A stretch of DNA of 37,380 nt from Thermoleophilia bacterium (GCA_016650015.1 JAENWV010000004.1:1-37380); one strand, 5' to 3'. Positions 7,763-18,817 are shown, numbered from the stretch's first letter. Program-made: numbers and translations. The notes: generated by a model not told the origin, from the letters alone.

Positions 7763-8869
7763 CTAGACGATCTCCGTCTTGTTGTCACCGCTGACCAACT
7801 CTCCTATTCTCAGCGCGCCCGGCACCGCGGCAATAGCCTTCGCTTCGTCCGGCGCCGGCACGATGGCGACGTAGCCGATGCCCATGTTGAAAGTCCGGAA
7901 CATCTCACCGGTCTCGACATTGCCCAGCCGCTGAAGAGTATCAAAGAGCGGCGGAATCGTCCACTGGGAGCGCTCGACACGGGCCGACAGGCCAGCGGGA
8001 ATAACCCGGGGCAGGTTCTCTGGCAACCCGCCGCCGGTGACGTGGGCCATGGCGTGGATGTCGGCGGCCGCCATCAGCGCCGCCACGTCCCGGGCATAGA
8101 TTTTCGTGGGGGTAAGGAGCGCTTCGCCGACGGAGCCGCCAGACGCGACCGCCTCCAGGCCGCCTGAACTTGTATCAGCTGCGCTGTTGGCTTCCCCGCC
8201 TGCGCCCTCGGCTCCTCCGCTTGCCCCGACCGGCTGCATTCCAAAACCTTCGATCAGGTCCTTGTAAGAAATTTTGTTGACCTCGAGGATCTTCCTGACC
8301 AGTGAAAAACCGTTGCTATGGACGCCGCTGGAAGGAAAGCCGATGATAACGTCTCCCGCCTGCGCCCGGCTGCCGTCGATGATGGCGCTCTTCTCCACCA
8401 CGCCCACCGCGAAGCCAGCCAGGTCGAAATGTCCGCCCTGGTATAAGTCAGGCATCTCGGCGGTCTCTCCGCCGAGCAATGCGCACCCTGACTGCCGGCA
8501 ACCCTCGGCCACTCCCTCAACCAGCGCGGCGGCCTTCTCCGGCTCCAGCCGGCCCACGGCCAGGTAGTCGAGAAAGAAGAGGGGGCGGGCGCCGGTGACC
8601 AGCAGGTCGTTCACCGACATGGCGACCAGGTCGATGCCCACGGTACCGTAGATGCCCAGCGCCTCGGCTATCAGCACCTTGGTGCCGACGCCATCGGTCG
8701 CCGAGACCAGGACCGGTTCCTTCATAGCGGGCAACTCAATCATCCCGGCAAAGCCGCCAAGCCCGCCGATGATCTTCAAATCTCCCGTAGTCGAGGCTAC
8801 CGCCGAGCGGATCCTGTTCACGACTTCGGCGCCGGCATCGATGTTGACGCCGGCGCCGGCATAGGTCAG
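7763..8869 (-). CDS. purM: Phosphoribosylformylglycinamidine cyclo-ligase (AIR synthetase)
   Basis: GGFAGMIELP...PVLVSATDGVGTK...GGETAEMPDLY...FPSSGVHSNGFSLVRK...HVTGGGLPENLPRV. Conserved N-terminus LTYAGAGVNIDAGAEVV lies upstream of the ATG in the ORF track (8821); exact start codon unresolved. Confidence 0.95.
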   Translation of the reverse strand: MTYAGAGVNIDAGAEVVNRIRSAVASTTGDLKIIGGLGGFAGMIELPAMKEPVLVSATDGVGTKVLIAEALGIYGTVGIDLVAMSVNDLLVTGARPLFFLDYLAVGRLEPEKAAALVEGVAEGCRQSGCALLGGETAEMPDLYQGGHFDLAGFAVGVVEKSAIIDGSRAQAGDVIIGFPSSGVHSNGFSLVRKILEVNKISYKDLIEGFGMQPVGASGGAEGAGGEANSAADTSSGGLEAVASGGSVGEALLTPTKIYARDVAALMAAADIHAMAHVTGGGLPENLPRVIPAGLSARVERSQWTIPPLFDTLQRLGNVETGEMFRTFNMGIGYVAIVPAPDEAKAIAAVPGALRIGELVSGDNKTEIV

Positions 8870-8892
8870 CGGCTGGCCTTTTCCGGAAGATT

Positions 8893-10398
8893 CTATGCCA
8901 CCGGCTCCTTGTCCGCCGGTTCCTTTGCCGCGGGGTCCTGTTCAATCTGCTCAAACCGGTGCTTGCTCAGCTTCAGTTCAGCGGGAATGTCGATCGGGTA
9001 GTTGCCGGTGAAGCAGGCGCGGCAGAAATCTTCCGCCGGACGGCCCAGCGCCCGCTGCAAACCAGCGAGGGAAATGTATTCCAGCGAATCGGCGCCCACC
9101 TGTTTGCGGATCTCCTCGACAGTCTTCTCGGAGGCGATCAGCTCGGTGTTCGTCGCCGTATCGATCCCATAAAAACAGGAATGGGTGATCGGCGGCGAGC
9201 TGATGCGCAGGTGGACTTCGGTGGCGCCGGCGTCGTATAGCATCCTGACCAGCTTCTGGGTCGTGTTGCCACGGACGATCGAGTCGTCCACCACCACCAG
9301 GCTTTTCCCCTTGATAGCTTCGGACAGGGGGTTGAGTTTTATGCGGATGCCATGCTGGCGCAGATTCTGGTCCGGCTGGATGAAGGTCCGCCCGACGTAA
9401 CGGTTCTTGATCAGGCCCTCGCCGTAAGGGACGCCGCTGGCCCGGGCGAAACCGATGGCCGCCGGCGTGCCCGTGTCGGGGATCGGGATGACCATGTCGG
9501 CCTCGACCAGTGATTCGCGAGCCAGCTCCTCGCCCATGCGATTCCTGGCCTGGGAGACGTTGAGGCCGTTGATGACCGAGTCGGGCCGCGCGAAGTAAAT
9601 GTATTCAAAGATGCAGAAGCCCTGCCGCTTTTTAGGCTCGACGACCTGCCGCAGCTCCAGCTTGCCGTCGGTGATGACCGCCATCTGCCCCGGCTCGATC
9701 TCCTGCAGGAACTTGGCTCCCAGGATATCCAGGGCGCAGCTTTCCGAAGCCAGCACGTAGTGCTCATCCTCGAGCTTGCCCACGCAGAGCGGGCGCACGC
9801 CCCAGGGGTCGCGGAATCCGACGACGGTGCCCTGGCTGAGCAGAACCACCGAGAAAGCGCCCTTGATCCTGGGCATGCTCTCCGCCACGGCGTCGCGTAT
9901 GTCCTCGGCCGGGTTGGTGGCAATGAGCGCCGCCAGCAGTTCGCTGTCGCTGGTGGAGGTGAGCTTGATTCCCTGGGGTCCCATAATCTCGCGCAGCTCT
10001 GCCGTGTTGACAATATTGCCGTTATGGGCGAGCGCCAGCGTATGGCCGTTGCGGTTGAGGCAAACCGGCTGGGCGTTGGCCCAGCGGGTGGAGCCGGTGG
10101 TCGAGTAACGTACGTGGCCAATGGCCGCCTGCCCCGAGAGGCTCTTTAGGGTCTGCTCCTTGAAGACCTGCGAGACCAGGCCCATGTCCTTGATGGCGGT
10201 CAGGTGGCCGTCGTCGTCGACAGCGATGCCGGCGCTCTCCTGGCCGCGGTGCTGCAGCGCGAAGAGGGCAAAAAAGGCCAGCCGGCTGACATCTCGCCCG
10301 GGGGCTACGGTGCCGAATACGCCGCAGGCCTCTTCCGGCTTGTCATGATCAAAAAGATCAGGGGACGCGGGTTTTATATGTTTCTGGGATTCAGTCAT
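8893..10398 (-). CDS. purF: Amidophosphoribosyltransferase
   Basis: EEACGVFGTVAPG...ALQHRGQESAGIAV...VVVDDSIVRGNTTQKLV. Confidence 0.97.
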   Translation of the reverse strand: MTESQKHIKPASPDLFDHDKPEEACGVFGTVAPGRDVSRLAFFALFALQHRGQESAGIAVDDDGHLTAIKDMGLVSQVFKEQTLKSLSGQAAIGHVRYSTTGSTRWANAQPVCLNRNGHTLALAHNGNIVNTAELREIMGPQGIKLTSTSDSELLAALIATNPAEDIRDAVAESMPRIKGAFSVVLLSQGTVVGFRDPWGVRPLCVGKLEDEHYVLASESCALDILGAKFLQEIEPGQMAVITDGKLELRQVVEPKKRQGFCIFEYIYFARPDSVINGLNVSQARNRMGEELARESLVEADMVIPIPDTGTPAAIGFARASGVPYGEGLIKNRYVGRTFIQPDQNLRQHGIRIKLNPLSEAIKGKSLVVVDDSIVRGNTTQKLVRMLYDAGATEVHLRISSPPITHSCFYGIDTATNTELIASEKTVEEIRKQVGADSLEYISLAGLQRALGRPAEDFCRACFTGNYPIDIPAELKLSKHRFEQIEQDPAAKEPADKEPVA

Positions 10399-10427
10399 TT
10401 TTTCGCTCGTTGCTGGCCCGCTTCGGC

Positions 10428-12635
10428 TTATCCATGCACCAGGGCTTCCAGCGCCGCACCCCAGGCTTGCGCCGCCTGCTCTACCGGCAGGTTGACCTGG
10501 TCGGCGCCTCCAGCCCTGATAACCAGCCGGTCGCCTTCGACACGGCCGATGACCGACACCGGCAGATCCAGCGCCAGCTGGGCAAAGTGTTCCAGGTCAT
10601 TTTTCGCCACGGTGACCACTATCAGCCCCGGCGCCTCGCCAAACAGCAGCAGGTCCGGCCGCTGGTCCGTGCCCAGCTCGATGACAGCGCCCCGGCCGCC
10701 TGCAATCGCCGACTCGGCGAGGCAACAGGCCAGTCCGCCATCGCTGACGTCGTGGGCGCTTTTCACCAGTCCTTCAAGGATAGCTTCTCTGACTAGCAAT
10801 TGCAGCTTCTTTTCCATTTCGAGATCCACGTCGGGTATGCGGCCCGCTACCTCGCCATCGATGCGCAGCTGATACTCGGAGCCATCAATCGCGGCCCGGG
10901 CGTTGCCGAGGAGCAGCACCGTATCGCCCTCATCCTGGAAAGCAGTCGTCCCGATCAGGGAAACATCCTCGACCAGTCCCATCATCCCGACTACGGGATT
11001 GGGATATATGGCCTGACCGAAGCTCTCGTTGTAAAAACTGACGTTGCCACCGGTGACCGGAGTCTCGAAGGCCTCGCAGGCCTCGGCCATTCCCTCGACC
11101 GCCTCCTTGAACTGGTGATAGATCTCGCCCTTCTCGGGATTACCGAAGTTGAGACAGTTGGTAACGGCCAGCGGCTTGGCCCCCGTGCAGGAAAGGTTGC
11201 GCGCCGCCTCGGCGACCGCGGCCCGGGCGCCCCGGCGCGGGTCGAGATAGCAGCGCCGGCCGTTGCCGTCAGTGGTCAGCGCCACGCCGCTCCGGCGTCC
11301 CTTGATGCGCAGCACGGCGGCCTCGCCCCCCGGCCAGAGAGCATTGTTGGTCTGGACCATGTGGTCGTACTGCTCGTAGACCCAGCGCTTGTCACAAATG
11401 TTCGGCGAGCGCAAAAGGGTCGTCAAAGTCTCGTTGAGGTCCGAGGGCAGGCGGTAATGATCCTCGGCCAGCGGCTCGTCCACTTCGTGGGCCGGGCGCA
11501 CGGCCTCGACGATGTATGTGGGAGCGTCATCCACCAGCGCGTCCACCGGCATGTCGGCGACCATCTCCTCGCCGAGGAAGACCCGCAGCCGCTTCGTGTC
11601 GGTCACTTTGCCGATGATGACGGCGTCCAGGTCCCATTTTTCGCAGACCGCCAGGGCTTCGTCCTTGAGCTCGGGAGTGACGACGGCCAGCATGCGTTCC
11701 TGCGACTCGGAGATCATGATCTCAAAAGGCTCCATGCCCTGCTCGCGCAGCGGCACCCTGGAAATGTCCATGTCGATGCCGACGCCGCCCTTACTGGCCA
11801 TCTCGCTGGAGGAACTGGAAAGGCCGGCGGCCCCCAGGTCCTGCAGCGCCACCAGCAGCCCCTTGTCACGCATCTCCAGGCAGGCTTCGAGCAGCTTCTT
11901 CTCGGTGAAGGGGTCGCCCACCTGGACCGTCGGGCGCTTCTCCTGGGCGGTCTCGTCAAACTCGGCCGAGGCCAGGATGCTGGCGCCGCCGATGCCGTCG
12001 CGGCCGGTGGTGGAGCCGAAAAGCAGCACCAGGTTGCCGGGCCCCTCGGCCTTGGCGCGTAAAATTTTGTCCTGCTCGACAAGGCCCACGCACATGACGT
12101 TGATCAGGCAGTTGCCCTCGTAGGCGTCCTCGAAGTGGATCTCGCCGGCGATGGTGGGAATGCCCATGCAGTTACCATATGCCGCGATGCCCTCGACCAC
12201 GCCCTCCAGCAGATACTTCTGGCGCGGCTTCTCCAGCGAGCCGAAGTGCAGCGGGTCCAGGTTGGCGATCGGCCGCGCGCCCATGGCGAAGATGTCGCGG
12301 ACGATGCCGCCGATGCCGGTGGCCGCGCCCTGGAAGGGCTCGATGGCGGAGGGATGGTTGTGGCTCTCGATTTTCATGGCGATGGCGAGCCCGTCGCCGA
12401 TGTCGATGATGCCGGCGTTCTCGCCGGGTCCCTGGAGAATGCGCTCACCCTCGGTGGGCAGATTCTTGAGCAGCGGACGCGAATGCTTGTAACCGCAATG
12501 CTCGCTCCACATCAGCGAGAAGACAGCCAGCTCGGTGTAGTTGGGCTCCCGTCCCATGGCGTCGCAGATGCCGCGGTATTCCTTCTCCTTGAGCCCGAGC
12601 AGTTCGTAGGCTGGTTTCTGGCCGGTGGCGCTCAT
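10428..12635 (-). CDS. purL: Phosphoribosylformylglycinamidine synthase subunit PurL
   Basis: ELAVFSLMWSEHCGYKHSRPLLK...KIESHNHPSAIEPFQGAATGIGGIVRDIFAMGARP. Confidence 0.97.
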   Translation of the reverse strand: MSATGQKPAYELLGLKEKEYRGICDAMGREPNYTELAVFSLMWSEHCGYKHSRPLLKNLPTEGERILQGPGENAGIIDIGDGLAIAMKIESHNHPSAIEPFQGAATGIGGIVRDIFAMGARPIANLDPLHFGSLEKPRQKYLLEGVVEGIAAYGNCMGIPTIAGEIHFEDAYEGNCLINVMCVGLVEQDKILRAKAEGPGNLVLLFGSTTGRDGIGGASILASAEFDETAQEKRPTVQVGDPFTEKKLLEACLEMRDKGLLVALQDLGAAGLSSSSSEMASKGGVGIDMDISRVPLREQGMEPFEIMISESQERMLAVVTPELKDEALAVCEKWDLDAVIIGKVTDTKRLRVFLGEEMVADMPVDALVDDAPTYIVEAVRPAHEVDEPLAEDHYRLPSDLNETLTTLLRSPNICDKRWVYEQYDHMVQTNNALWPGGEAAVLRIKGRRSGVALTTDGNGRRCYLDPRRGARAAVAEAARNLSCTGAKPLAVTNCLNFGNPEKGEIYHQFKEAVEGMAEACEAFETPVTGGNVSFYNESFGQAIYPNPVVGMMGLVEDVSLIGTTAFQDEGDTVLLLGNARAAIDGSEYQLRIDGEVAGRIPDVDLEMEKKLQLLVREAILEGLVKSAHDVSDGGLACCLAESAIAGGRGAVIELGTDQRPDLLLFGEAPGLIVVTVAKNDLEHFAQLALDLPVSVIGRVEGDRLVIRAGGADQVNLPVEQAAQAWGAALEALVHG

Positions 12636-13375
12636 CAGCTTGCCGCCGCTTTCCCGGCAACCGCGCTGATGATCGACTCGAACACGGCACGCCCGTCGGT
12701 GCCGCCGACAATTTCGTCACAAACGCGTTCGGGATGGGGCATCAGCCCGAAAACGTTGCCTTCCCGGTTGCAGACGCCGGCGATATTGCCCAGCGAACCG
12801 TTGGGATTCGACGCCGGCGTGGTCTCGCCTTCCTCATCGCAGTAGCGCACCACGACCTGCCCGTTCGCCTCGAGCTCGGCCAGACCGGTTTCATCAATAA
12901 AATAGTTACCCTCATGGTGGGCGATGGGCACCCCGATGACCTGCCCGCGCTCATAGTCGGCAGTGAATGGCGTCTCGTTGTTCTCTACTCGAAGGTTCAC
13001 CTGCTTGCAGACAAACTTCAGCCCCTCGTTCTGGTGCATGGCGCCGGGGAGCATCCCCGCCTCCAGCAGGATCTGGAAACCGTTGCAGATGCCGATCACC
13101 AGCCCACCGTCGTCGGCGAAACGCCTGACCCCTTTCATGATCGGGGAAAAACGGGCTATAGCGCCGCAACGCAGATAATCGCCGTAGGAAAAACCGCCGG
13201 GAAGGATGATGCAATCGAGCCCCTCGAGCTCGGTGTCCTTGTGCCAGAGGTAGCGGGCATCGACGCCGGCGAACGAGCGGACAGCGTCGTAAGAGTCGGC
13301 GTCGCAGTTGGAGCCGGGAAAGACGACGACCCCGAAGCGGACGGGCGTAACTTCGGTCTGTGGGGAAACAGCCAC
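12635..13375 (-). CDS. purQ: Phosphoribosylformylglycinamidine synthase subunit PurQ
   Basis: [18 protein letters not shown]...[17 protein letters not shown]...[18 protein letters not shown]...MPHPER. Confidence 0.97.
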   Translation of the reverse strand: MAVSPQTEVTPVRFGVVVFPGSNCDADSYDAVRSFAGVDARYLWHKDTELEGLDCIILPGGFSYGDYLRCGAIARFSPIMKGVRRFADDGGLVIGICNGFQILLEAGMLPGAMHQNEGLKFVCKQVNLRVENNETPFTADYERGQVIGVPIAHHEGNYFIDETGLAELEANGQVVVRYCDEEGETTPASNPNGSLGNIAGVCNREGNVFGLMPHPERVCDEIVGGTDGRAVFESIISAVAGKAAAS

Positions 13376-13614
13376 TACCCGGGCACTAGCTCGAATTCAA
13401 AATCCTCGATGATCGGATTCGCCAGCAGTTTGTGGCACATCTCGTCGACGGCCGCGCCGGCGGCTTCGCCATCGGGAAGCTCCAGTTCGATGTACTTGCC
13501 CACGCGGACGTTAGAAACTCCCTCGAATCCCAGCGCCGGCAACGAGCGCTCAATGGTCAGCCCCTGGGGGTCGAGGATTCCTGCCTTGGGCGTTATATAA
13601 ACTTTCGCTTTCAT
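13375..13614 (-). CDS. purS: Phosphoribosylformylglycinamidine synthase subunit PurS
   Basis: [44 protein letters not shown]; immediately upstream of purQ. Confidence 0.96.
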   Translation of the reverse strand: MKAKVYITPKAGILDPQGLTIERSLPALGFEGVSNVRVGKYIELELPDGEAAGAAVDEMCHKLLANPIIEDFEFELVPG

Positions 13615-13627
13615 CGCAACTCCTTCA

Positions 13628-14338
<711 letters not shown>

Positions 14339-14356
14339 CTCCTGGACTCATTATTG

Positions 14357-14451
14357 GGGACGTACGTTTCCTCTGTTTCCTAATTGCTTTCGCGATGATC
14401 CCCTTGTACAAAAAATTGCCCTTTTTAGGAAACATAGGAAACGTACGTCCC
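14357..14451. repeat. REP/MITE-like long inverted repeat (27-bp arms, one mismatch, 41-nt loop)
   Basis: GGGACGTACGTTTCCTCTGTTTCCTAA (14357-14383) versus TTAGGAAACATAGGAAACGTACGTCCC (14425-14451). Confidence 0.8.
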
Positions 14452-14463
14452 TAAAGGGTTATC

Positions 14464-15765
14464 TCACACTTCCAGCTTTTCCAGACGCGCGAAAACGGCG
14501 CCGATGTTTTCCAGGTAGCGGGCGGGGTCGAAGCAGCTATCCAGCTCGGCTTCGGTGATTGATGCCCTAACGGTTTCGTCTTGTGATATCAGTTCTTTGA
14601 AGCTGGTCTTGTCCTGCCAGGCCTTCATGGCGCTAGTCTGGACGACCCGGTAGGCCTCCTCGCGGGAGAGCCCGTTGTCTATCAATTTTAACAGAACCGA
14701 TTGGGAGAAAACCAACCCGTAGCTGGACCAGAGATTCTGCATCATTCGATCAGGATAGACGATGAGGTTGTCCATCAAATCAGCCCACTTGTAGAGCATG
14801 TAGTCAAGCAGGATGGTGCTGTCCGGCAGGATCACCCGCTCGGCCGATGAGTGCGAGATATCACGCTCGTGCCAGAGGGCGTTGTTCTCGAAAGCAACCA
14901 TGGCGTTGGCGCGGATGATGCGCGCCTGACCGCACATGCGCTCGCTGATGATCGGGTTGCGCTTGTGGGGCATGGCGGAAGAACCCTTCTGCCCCGGCTT
15001 GAACGCCTCCTCGGCCTCCAGCACCTCGGTTCGCTGCAGATGCCGCACCTCGACCGCCATCTTCTCGATAGTGGAAGCGATTACCGCCAGCGTCCCCATG
15101 TACTCGGCGTGCCGGTCGCGCTGGATGACCTGGGTCGAGGCCGGCGACGCCGCCAGCCCCAGCTTGTGGCAGACATCATCCTCGATATCCGGCGGTATCA
15201 TGGCGTAGGTGCCGACCGCGCCGGATATCTGCCCCACCGCCACCGCCTCGCGCGCCCGCTCCAGCCGCTCGATGTTGCGGGCGATCTCGAAGCACCAGAC
15301 AGCGAGTTTAAGGCCGAAGGTTATCGGCTCGGCGTGGATGCCGTGGCTGCGTCCGATCATGATGGTGTCGCGGTGCTCGAATGCCCGCTTCTTCAACACG
15401 CCCAGCAGATGCCGCAGGTCCAACAGGAGGATGTCGGAAGCGGCCTTGAGCTGCAGCCCCAGGCCGGTGTCCAGCGTGTCCGACGAGGTCATGCCGTAAT
15501 GAATATATTTGGACGCCTCGCCCACATGCTCGCCCACATTGGTTAAAAAGGCGATGACGTCGTGGCGGGTCTCCTGCTCGATCTCCAGCACCCGGGCCAC
15601 GTCGAAAGCCGCCTTCTCCTTGATCTGGGCCAGCGCTTCCGCCGGGATCAGCCCGCGCTCCGCCCAGGCCTCACAGACGGCGATCTCCACCTCGAGCCAG
15701 GTGGCCATGCGGCTCTCGTCCATCCAGATGGCGGACATTTCCGGGCGTGAATACTTGGGAATCAA
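14464..15765 (-). CDS. purB: Adenylosuccinate lyase
   Basis: IPKYSRPEMSAIWMDESRMATWLEVE...GMTSSDTLDTGLGLQ...GSSAMPHKRNPI signature. TTG start at 15765 preceded by ggagg. Confidence 0.96.
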   Translation of the reverse strand: MIPKYSRPEMSAIWMDESRMATWLEVEIAVCEAWAERGLIPAEALAQIKEKAAFDVARVLEIEQETRHDVIAFLTNVGEHVGEASKYIHYGMTSSDTLDTGLGLQLKAASDILLLDLRHLLGVLKKRAFEHRDTIMIGRSHGIHAEPITFGLKLAVWCFEIARNIERLERAREAVAVGQISGAVGTYAMIPPDIEDDVCHKLGLAASPASTQVIQRDRHAEYMGTLAVIASTIEKMAVEVRHLQRTEVLEAEEAFKPGQKGSSAMPHKRNPIISERMCGQARIIRANAMVAFENNALWHERDISHSSAERVILPDSTILLDYMLYKWADLMDNLIVYPDRMMQNLWSSYGLVFSQSVLLKLIDNGLSREEAYRVVQTSAMKAWQDKTSFKELISQDETVRASITEAELDSCFDPARYLENIGAVFARLEKLEV

Positions 15766-15958
15766 GCAAAACCTCCGCTGATTATCATGATTTGCAGGTA
15801 AATTCCAGGAACAACACTCGGAAACCGGGTGACACGTCACTTGCTCATAATCAAAGGGACAGGTTACTTAACGAGCCAATCCCCAACGAGCACTATTATT
15901 TAACGAACCGGCGCCAGTTTCCACCCCCGGCGGATTCAACTCTCAAACGCAACAGAAA

Positions 15959-16240
15959 TCAGGCCGCTGATTCCTGGTCGATTTTCCAGCCGGGGAAAAC
16001 AAGCACAGCCGGATGACATCGAAGTACCCGCGCGAGCACTTTTGCCCGTTCCACGCCCAGATTGACACGATCGTTTTCAATGGCCGAGATTGTTGACTGC
16101 GGGATTCCTGATAATCTGGAAAGTTCATTCTGACTCAATTCCTGTAACTCCCGGATTATGCGCACGGATTCGCCAACAGATACATCAACCATCTTTTGCG
16201 CTTCGCGATAGTCTTTCATTTCATTTCCTCCTGTAATCAT
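15959..16240 (-). CDS. XRE-family helix-turn-helix transcriptional regulator (antitoxin-like)
   Basis: VGESVRIIRELQELSQNELSRLSGIPQSTISAIENDRVNLGVERAKVLARVLRCHPAVLVFPGW. Confidence 0.88.
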   Translation of the reverse strand: MITGGNEMKDYREAQKMVDVSVGESVRIIRELQELSQNELSRLSGIPQSTISAIENDRVNLGVERAKVLARVLRCHPAVLVFPGWKIDQESAA

Positions 16241-16489
16241 GAGGCGTCACATTGACCACCTTCACCAGAACTCGATCCCTTTCCACTTTATGTTTCATCC
16301 TATCACCAGTGTGGGAAATACCAAGCGATCGCGATCCCTTTTCGCCACAAGCCCTGGAGCGGTTTATATACCTTTTGGAAACCGCCGGACTCTTCATCTT
16401 CATGGCCGGTTTCGTATTCGGCCTCGGTGCGGTGGCCGTCATTAACCGGATGGGTTGAGAGTTCCATCACATAAACGCGGGAGAACCAT

Positions 16490-17560
16490 ATGAGTAGCGG
16501 CAGGAGATCGACCGAAGCCCCTGGCGAGGCACCACCAATAAGACTGGGCGTCAGCGCCTGCCTGCTGGGCGAAAAGGTGCGATATGACGGCGGCCACAAG
16601 CTGGACCACTACCTGACGGAGATCCTGGGCTCATTTGTCGACTGGGTGGCGGTCTGCCCGGAAGTGGAAATCGGACTGGGCATCCCCCGTGAACCGATGC
16701 GCCTGGTGGGTACGGCTGAAGACGCGCGCCTGATCACGCGCCAGACCCATATCGACCACACCGACCAGATGCGCAAATGGGCGCGGAGTCGCAGGCGCGA
16801 GCTGTCCCGGGAAAACCTGTGCGGTTTCATCTTTAAGAGCCGCTCACCCAGCTCGGGAATGACGCGCGTAAAGATCTACCGCGAGGACGGTGTGGCAGGT
16901 CCGGTGGGTTCGGGCATCTGGGCAGGCGCCTTCATGGCAGCCAACCCGTTGCTGCCGGTTGAAGACGAAGGCCGTCTGCGCGACGCCGGCATCCGTGAGA
17001 ACTTCATCGAACGGGTGTTCGTCTACCACCGCTGGCTGCAACTCCTGGGAGAAATGCCGTCCACCGGGCGGCTGGTCGAATTCCACTCCGACCACAAATA
17101 CCTGATCATGGCCCATAGTCCGGCACACTTGCGGCAGCTGGGACGGATAGTGAGCGGTTCAGATTCTGCAGAGAGCAAAGACCGCAGCTCGAACTTGCCA
17201 CCCGCAGGCCAGGTCGCCATGCGAAAACCAGCGACCGGCAAGCACCCCGTCCCGACGGCCAAAAAACTATATGCAGCCTACCCGCCGCTGCTGATGGAGG
17301 CGTTGAAATTACAGGCTACAGTGAAAAAGAACGTCAATGTTCTCACGCATTTGATGGGCTATTTCAAGCGGACGCTGGCGCCCGATGAAAAACAGGAGCT
17401 GTTGGGAGTCATAGAAGAATATCACCACGGACTCACACCACTCGTCGTGCCGGTCACTCTGATACGGCACTATGTACGAAAATACGACGAGCCTTATCTG
17501 TCGCGTCAGCTTTACCTCAATCCGCACCCAGCCGAGCTGATGCTCAGGAACCACGTCTAG
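16490..17560 (+). CDS. DUF523 + DUF1722 protein (YbgA-like)
   Basis: RLGVSACLLGEKVRYDGGHKLD...CPEVEIGLGIPREPMRLV (DUF523) and C-terminal FHSDHKYLIMAHSP...LMGYFKRTLAPDEKQELLGVIEEYHHGLTPLVVPVTLIRHY (DUF1722). Confidence 0.9.
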   Translation: MSSGRRSTEAPGEAPPIRLGVSACLLGEKVRYDGGHKLDHYLTEILGSFVDWVAVCPEVEIGLGIPREPMRLVGTAEDARLITRQTHIDHTDQMRKWARSRRRELSRENLCGFIFKSRSPSSGMTRVKIYREDGVAGPVGSGIWAGAFMAANPLLPVEDEGRLRDAGIRENFIERVFVYHRWLQLLGEMPSTGRLVEFHSDHKYLIMAHSPAHLRQLGRIVSGSDSAESKDRSSNLPPAGQVAMRKPATGKHPVPTAKKLYAAYPPLLMEALKLQATVKKNVNVLTHLMGYFKRTLAPDEKQELLGVIEEYHHGLTPLVVPVTLIRHYVRKYDEPYLSRQLYLNPHPAELMLRNHV

Positions 17561-17895
17561 ACGGACCCACCGTGTTTGCGGGCGAGGAAGAAATCCTGGG
17601 CCTGCCGCATGATTACGCGGATACCACCAGCATCGGCGATAAAAGTGAATGGATCTACCCAATACTGGTCAACCTGATCGAGTCAAACTAACGCGTCGGT
17701 TGCTCGCTCGAACCGCTTGCCCCCTACGGCGCTGCCATGATTATCCCCGATCATATCCGCTGCCCCTCTCGCGCCAATATATCCGTTACTCGTGATTTCA
17801 TGTGTGATGAGCTCTTGAGGAAGGGTATATATAAAATAAATTTACCTGAGTGCTGCCCGCTCCCGGCGAGTTGCGGACAGCCAAAGGAGAAGGCA

Positions 17896-18369
17896 ATGAA
17901 AACTGAAAAAGCGATGTTCGGAGCCGGCTGTTTCTGGGGAGTGGAATCCTCTTTCCGCCAAGTGGAGGGTGTCGTTGATGCCAGCGTCGGTTATTCCGGC
18001 GGCAGTTTCGTCAACCCGGCCTATGAGGACGTCTGTACCGGCAAGACCGGTCATGCGGAAGTGGTGCTGGTGGAATACGACCCAGCCCGGCTTTCCTATC
18101 AAGATCTGCTTGAGGTTTTTTGGGAGATACACGACCCCACCACGCCGAACCGCCAGGGGCCCGACCGGGGCAGCCAGTATCGCTCGGTCATCTTCTTCTA
18201 CACGCCGGAACAGGAGCGGGATGCCCGGGAATCGATGGCCGCCGCCGATGCCAGCGGCCGTTTCCGCCGGTCGATCGTCACCGAGATCAATCCGGCCGGA
18301 GAATTTTACCGCGCTGAAGAATACCACCAGCGCTACAACGAGAAGCACGGCCGGCGCAGCTGCGGCTGA
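17896..18369 (+). CDS. msrA: Peptide methionine-S-sulfoxide reductase MsrA
   Basis: [36 protein letters not shown]...[15 protein letters not shown]...[16 protein letters not shown] ccaaaggagaagg before the ATG at 17896. Confidence 0.96.
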   Translation: MKTEKAMFGAGCFWGVESSFRQVEGVVDASVGYSGGSFVNPAYEDVCTGKTGHAEVVLVEYDPARLSYQDLLEVFWEIHDPTTPNRQGPDRGSQYRSVIFFYTPEQERDARESMAAADASGRFRRSIVTEINPAGEFYRAEEYHQRYNEKHGRRSCG

Positions 18370-18427
18370 GCATAAGCGTTGCTGAGCCTTGGCCTACGCC
18401 TTACCGCGATCTACGCTTTGCCCCCGA

Positions 18428-18817
18428 CTACACCTTTTCCAGCGCCACCGAGTTGATGCAGAACCGCTTGCCGGTGGGCTCGGGGCCGTCCTCGAAAACA
18501 TGGCCGAGATGAGCGTCGCAAACGGCGCACTTTGCCTCAGTCCGCTTCATGCCGTGGCTGGTATCGGTCTTGTATTCGACCGCGTCCTCGGTGGCCGGTT
18601 CCCAAAAGCTGGGCCAGCCGGTGCCTGACACGAATTTGTTCCTGACGTCGAACAGTTCGTTGCCGCAGCAGACACAGCGATAGATGCCTTCCCTGGCGGG
18701 AATTGAACAGTCACCTGTATGTGGCATCTCCGTGCCCTTCTCCCGGCATACCCTGTACTGCTCCGGGGTCAAATGCCGCCGCCACTCTTCCTCGGTCTTT
18801 TTGATTTTGGCTTTCAT
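18428..18817 (-). CDS. msrB: Peptide methionine-R-sulfoxide reductase MsrB
   Basis: YRCVCCGNELFDVRNKFVSGTGWPSFWEP...CAVCDAHLGHVFEDGPEPTGKRFCINSVAL. Confidence 0.96.
   Translation of the reverse strand: MKAKIKKTEEEWRRHLTPEQYRVCREKGTEMPHTGDCSIPAREGIYRCVCCGNELFDVRNKFVSGTGWPSFWEPATEDAVEYKTDTSHGMKRTEAKCAVCDAHLGHVFEDGPEPTGKRFCINSVALEKV

Noticed and set aside
10800-12062. 420-aa plus-strand ORF
   Set aside because: Antisense to purL; composition of a GC-rich shadow ORF, no family motifs.
16221-16442. 73-aa minus-strand ORF upstream of the XRE regulator as a RelE/HigB toxin
   Set aside because: Only the terminal VLVKVVNVTPHDYRRK looks protein-like; no toxin fold motif recognised, so not called.
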